Assembly (NCBI GenBank): GCA_020744425.1
Contig: JAGMUV010000004.1
Coordinates: 3,534,001-3,598,000, forward strand
Source: Dactylonectria macrodidyma
Lineage: Eukaryota; Ascomycota; Sordariomycetes; Hypocreales; Nectriaceae
Length of the DNA stretch: 64,000 bases
Direction of reading: 5' to 3'
Shown one piece after another: positions 60,237-64,000 of the stretch (positions are counted from its first letter, which is position 1; every line of letters begins with the position of its first letter). The translations under genes and the position numbers were made by a program. The notes under the pieces are model-generated. The model had not been told where the DNA came from. It made no database searches and saw only the letters and a list, made by a program, of their open reading frames with translations.

Positions 60237-61064
60237 ATGGAAACTCGAACTCTTCAACACGATCACAACCCCGCCAAAATGATAAACACCGTCCCCAAAG
60301 TGACCCTCTTCGACGGGCACAAGAAGAGGAAGCAGCGTCAGCAAGAACAGGAACGCCGGCAAGACGCCATTCTACAGCAAGCCGCTCTCGAGGCCCAGGA
60401 GGTATCTAGGGATGCAACACTCAGGTTCCTCCATGACTTCCTCGAGAACTCCATCTGGAAGGACCAGGTAGACCAGAATCAAATCTCCATCGCTTGGGAC
60501 CAGCTACCCTCCCTGCATGAGCTCAACACATACGGAGAGCTCGATGAGGGCGAAGGCACAAAGGCCTGTCGGCGTCTTTTCAAGGCCGTCGTCATTTGGG
60601 ACGACCTTGGACATGGCCTCTGGCAGAACCTCAAGTCCAACTCTCACCGCAGCGGTCGGGTCTCGAGGGAACTCGCCGCAGCCTTCCAGCAAAATGGCGG
60701 AGCTTTGCAAGGCAGCTCGGGGTATCTCACACCCCAACGGTCCCGAGGTAGCTCTCGATCCTCGTCAGAGACCAAGTTCTCCCGGAAGTCAAGAAAGGCC
60801 TCCACCGATTCCGAGGACTCAAGTGCCAGCGACACTACTCGCCGATCCTCGGTTGCCGACTCTACTCCATCCGCCAGTAGGATTGTTCCCACACGCAGCG
60901 TTACCGAACCCTTGTGCTGCAGCGACTGCACCACCAAGACTGTGGTCGCCTCCCGATACAAGCTGCCCAAGATCATCCCCAGCGGCTGCGCGAACGCCGT
61001 CCGAAAAACCATGGGCGCATTCGGCGAGAGCATGATTCAGGGACATGGCGGCAACGCCCTGTAA
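60237..61064 (+). CDS. Ser-rich hypothetical protein
   Basis: A single exon of 275 residues. A second in-frame ATG at 60279 (MINTVPKVTLFDG) may be the real start because the protein-like part begins there. A basic N-terminus with KKRKQRQQEQERR is followed by a helical, mildly hydrophobic section (residues about 55-150). Then comes a Ser-rich, probably phosphorylated low-complexity part (RGSSRSSSETKFSRKSRK and similar), and a C-terminal Cys-containing tail (CCSDC) before KTMGAFGES. No catalytic motif, signal peptide or membrane segment. I cannot name the family; the composition suggests a real gene. Confidence 0.6.
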   Translation: METRTLQHDHNPAKMINTVPKVTLFDGHKKRKQRQQEQERRQDAILQQAALEAQEVSRDATLRFLHDFLENSIWKDQVDQNQISIAWDQLPSLHELNTYGELDEGEGTKACRRLFKAVVIWDDLGHGLWQNLKSNSHRSGRVSRELAAAFQQNGGALQGSSGYLTPQRSRGSSRSSSETKFSRKSRKASTDSEDSSASDTTRRSSVADSTPSASRIVPTRSVTEPLCCSDCTTKTVVASRYKLPKIIPSGCANAVRKTMGAFGESMIQGHGGNAL

Positions 61065-62567
61065 TTGCAATTACGGGCATTCAAATTTATTATTTCAGCA
61101 TGGCGCAAGGAGGGCTTGGGTTTAGCACTGGCAAGAATAAGCTAGGAAAGGAGTTCTACACGCGAACACGGGAAGCCGCATCATCGAGCACGGCGTTTGG
61201 ATTCGATTCGGATTTTGGATCAACTATGAGGACCAAGGATGGCGACCAAGAAAAGTTGCAATTTACCGGGAGCATCTTAACTATGTAAAATGATTGCATG
61301 ATTGATGACACGCATGCGATCGAGCTCTTGGTGATGGTTGTGAACATTTGTAAAACTTTGGACATGCAAATCACGCAGCCCACCCACATACCTCGGCCGT
61401 TGACGAATGCGGGAGTGTTGCCTTGTACAGATGCCGGTGGGGGATCCACGTGACTCGACCACATGGGACCGTTCGGGGGGAACCCCGCTGGCAACTCCCG
61501 TCGCTCCAACGAACGCTGTGCACATGCTGTGACAACCAGCTCCTTGTGGTTCACAAAGTCGGTGGACATGCAGTCACCAATGTGTTTCACTTTTCTTCCC
61601 CCGGCATCTCCTCTTGGTGTTAGCGGGACCTCCATTTTCCTCATTTTCCCGTCTGGCCAATGGGGCGCGGCTGGGTCCCGCCCGGTGTCACTGGTGGCGC
61701 TGCCTTGGCTCTATTGGGAATGCCCTCCACCTCGGGGCTGAGGAATGGAGAAATGCCACTTTCATGCCCCGTCACCCCTTCTCCTCATTTCTGTCTCTCC
61801 CTCCCCCAGCGGGCTGTGATCGAACTATTTGACTGAGCAGATGTTCCCCGAATCAGCCCTATGCTCATGGTCCATGATACGCGGAATGATTTTTCAGTTG
61901 ACACCGCCATGACCCACGTTGGTCGTTACCCGTAGGACTATCAGCGCAGGTCTCAATGCGCCATATTCAGAGAAATCGGCTCAACTACACACCGACGAAA
62001 TGCCAAGCGGAAATTGTCAAACGTGAGGCGCTAAAAGCAACCATCCATTCGAGCCTATCCAGTGACAGCTAGAGTCTCTCATTCCCGACTTCACCTTGCC
62101 GGCGTACTGTAACCACATAAAGCAGACGACCAGGGATTGCCTCACTGAGGCTTTCGTGGCTGTTTGAGCCTGCATCGCATGCTCTTCCCAGCCGTTCCTG
62201 CGTTAATCTTAGCGACTACATGTTCAGGGCCTCCAATCCTAAGAGTCGGTGCGTGAAGTAAGCCAAGGGTCGACATGCAGCCGAGTTTTCAGCTCTTCAG
62301 CCATCTGGGCTAGCTTCAGGGGTCCCGACGGCCTACTGCATTTGGCCCTGCAAAGTCGCGCCTTAGGCTGTCGCCCGCCTCTCCACTGGTCTCTTGCCAA
62401 GATGAAGGCACTTGCAAGTGAGGTGCCTGGCGTTTCTTTCTTTTCTGGAAATCTCGCTCTGTTGTTATCGTCAAATCGTCATCGTGGTGTTTTGGTCGAG
62501 GACGCTCTCCCTTGATCCTACGACTTTGTTCTCCATCCTGTGCCCTTCGCAGCTGGGTTCTGGTGTC
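61065..62567. other. Intergenic region
   Basis: 3' flank of the Ser-rich gene and promoter of the gene starting at 62568. No gene seen. Confidence 0.5.
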
Positions 62568-64000
62568 ATGCGTCACTTACACGGTCTCGCGCTGGTCGCT
62601 TTGGCTGGCCTCGCCAAGCTTTCCGCAGCGACCGATGTTGTTTACGTGACGGACCTTGAGATTTACACGCTTCTGGTATGCGCTCAGGTCTCTGACAAGT
62701 TGAAATCACCATGCTAACTCACACAGGCGCCTTGTGTAGCCTCTGCCATCTCATACGATGTCTTCGCCCTCACCTACTCGACGACGGCTTGCGGTGATTC
62801 GGAATCTGCCTTGCAGTCCTGCGCCTGCTCCAATGAGGGAAGATTCAATGACCTTTACTCGTCGATTTCCACCGACGTGACATATAGCTGCGGTTCGAGT
62901 GCCACGGACGAACTGACGAGCGCATCAAAAATGATGGAACAGTACTGCAATCAAGATGAAATGACAGTTACCTTCTTTTCTCCAACGGCCAACCTTGTTC
63001 ACGCATATATCACGGATCTTCCCCAAATGGATTACATGCCTCCTTGTGCACAGTCGGCAGTGTCCGAGGCCGTCATGGGAGCGGTATGAACGACTTTGTT
63101 GCAAAAGTTGTATGTCGGTGCTAACTATCTTACCAGGGAGCGTACAACTGTCCCGAAGCCGCCGAGCTCTTTGCGCCGTGTGTATGCAGCAAGAGTGACG
63201 TGGTAAGCTCTGTTAGCGACGTGCTTCGAAAATCGGTCAAGTACTCGTGCTCAAACAACCAAGATGTCACCACGGCGCAAAACTTTTATAACGAATATTG
63301 TGCCATGAATGAGGGAACCACGTCCTTTGCGTCCCCTGAAGGACCTCCAGGAGACAGTCAGTCGCCAACCCGTTTCAGAATGCACAAAGCTAATTGTTGT
63401 CAGTGACATACTATATTACGGCCTTACCTCAGTTCGAATCCCTTCGCGATTGTGCCCAGAGTGCCGTTTCATACGCCGTTCTCAGTGTGAGTTTGTTAGC
63501 TGTGATTGATACATCTTGAAACCCAACACTAACAAATCTTCAGCAAACCGGCTGGCTATGTGGCAGCGGTCCTCAGCAACTAGCCTCTTGCGTTTGCCTC
63601 AAATCAGGTATTTCAAACCAGATGTCGAGTATCATCACATCCGAAGTAAAGTGGTCATGCGACAACACCGCGACAGCCGATGTGACATCTGCCATTGCAG
63701 TCTGGGACTATTACTGCAGTGCGGCAGAGAGCAAAGTCGTCGCCACTGTGGCTGAGTCCATTGCTCCAACGTACGAAACTGCCAACATCGGAGCTGGGTC
63801 AACAGGTGTATCACAAACACTATCGGACGGGGCGTCAGAAACTTTAAGCGACGGCTCTTCGGGTGACAACACTTCCTCAGAGGACAACAATTCCTCTAAC
63901 GACGACACGAATGAGAAGAAAGGGGTTGGCATTGTGCCGATCGTGGGTGGCATCGCCGGCGCAGTTGCAGTGGTTGCCATTGGCCTGGGTGCGTTTTTCA
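62568..64000 (+). CDS. Membrane protein with three six-Cys repeats, incomplete at window end
   Basis: Five exons visible: 62568-62675, 62727-63083, 63137-63356, 63404-63486, 63544 onwards. All joins hold frame and no stop occurs before the edge. A signal peptide (about 1-21) is followed by three repeats, each with six Cys in the order PC...C...SC-AC/VC...SC...YC and a short linker of the form Y(I/V)T(D/A)LPQ. The layout recalls CFEM-like extracellular modules, although these have eight Cys, so the match is to style and not to the profile. A Ser/Thr/Asp-rich stalk (about 63760-63915) leads to a Gly/Ala/Val membrane segment at the edge. It is a type I surface protein. The cytosolic part is beyond the window. 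Ligand or role unknown. Confidence 0.75.

Overview
This is a window of nuclear DNA from a filamentous ascomycete, most likely a Sordariomycete. I infer this from several things. The genes have short introns (about 46-75 nt) with GTRNGT donors and CTAAC-type branch sites. The 5S rRNA genes are isolated and of Neurospora type. The protein families are typical of the group: LAMTOR1 with an MGACASC start, an Ecp2-like Hce2 protein, an NWD-type NLR N-terminal domain, a fungal amidoligase and a KTR/GT15 mannosyltransferase. The species cannot be named from the sequence alone. Gene density is low, about 18 protein genes in 64 kb, and long non-coding stretches hold simple repeats.

Layout. 1-6.8 kb: no convincing gene; CA/GT microsatellites and a long leader with a 5'UTR intron for a small Cys-rich protein (6828-7166, +). 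7.4-11.8 kb: non-coding, two minisatellites and one weak two-exon candidate. 11.8-14.7 kb: a three-exon LAMTOR1 gene (-) and a secreted Thr-rich protein (+). 15.5-16.7 kb: an AT-richer island rich in CTAG/TAGCTA, perhaps an element relic. 17.8-25.3 kb: a type II membrane glycosyltransferase-like gene (+), a small secreted protein (-), two 5S rRNA genes (-) and an MFS sugar transporter (-). 25.3-29.8 kb: empty. 29.8-38 kb: a dynamin-like GTPase (-), GDP-mannose pyrophosphorylase alpha-type (+) and a UDP-sugar transporter (-). 41.5-47.7 kb: a KTR-like mannosyltransferase with an in-frame TAG (-) and HIRA/Hir1 (-). 49.4-52.2 kb: an amidoligase-fold protein (+) converging on a stand-alone NLR N-terminal domain protein (-). 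54.1-61.1 kb: an Hce2 secreted protein (+), a membrane/coiled-coil protein (-) and a Ser-rich hypothetical protein (+). 62.6 kb to the edge: a three-repeat cysteine-rich membrane protein cut off by the window end.

Three genes between 34 and 43 kb belong to secretory-pathway glycosylation (sugar-nucleotide synthesis, Golgi transport, mannosyl transfer). HIRA, LAMTOR1 and the dynamin-like GTPase are housekeeping genes. The Hce2, Thr-rich, small secreted and Cys-repeat genes face the outside. The parts that best repay a second look are the amidoligase/NWD pair, the TAG inside the KTR gene, the covarying 5S pair and the internally duplicated Cys-repeat gene.
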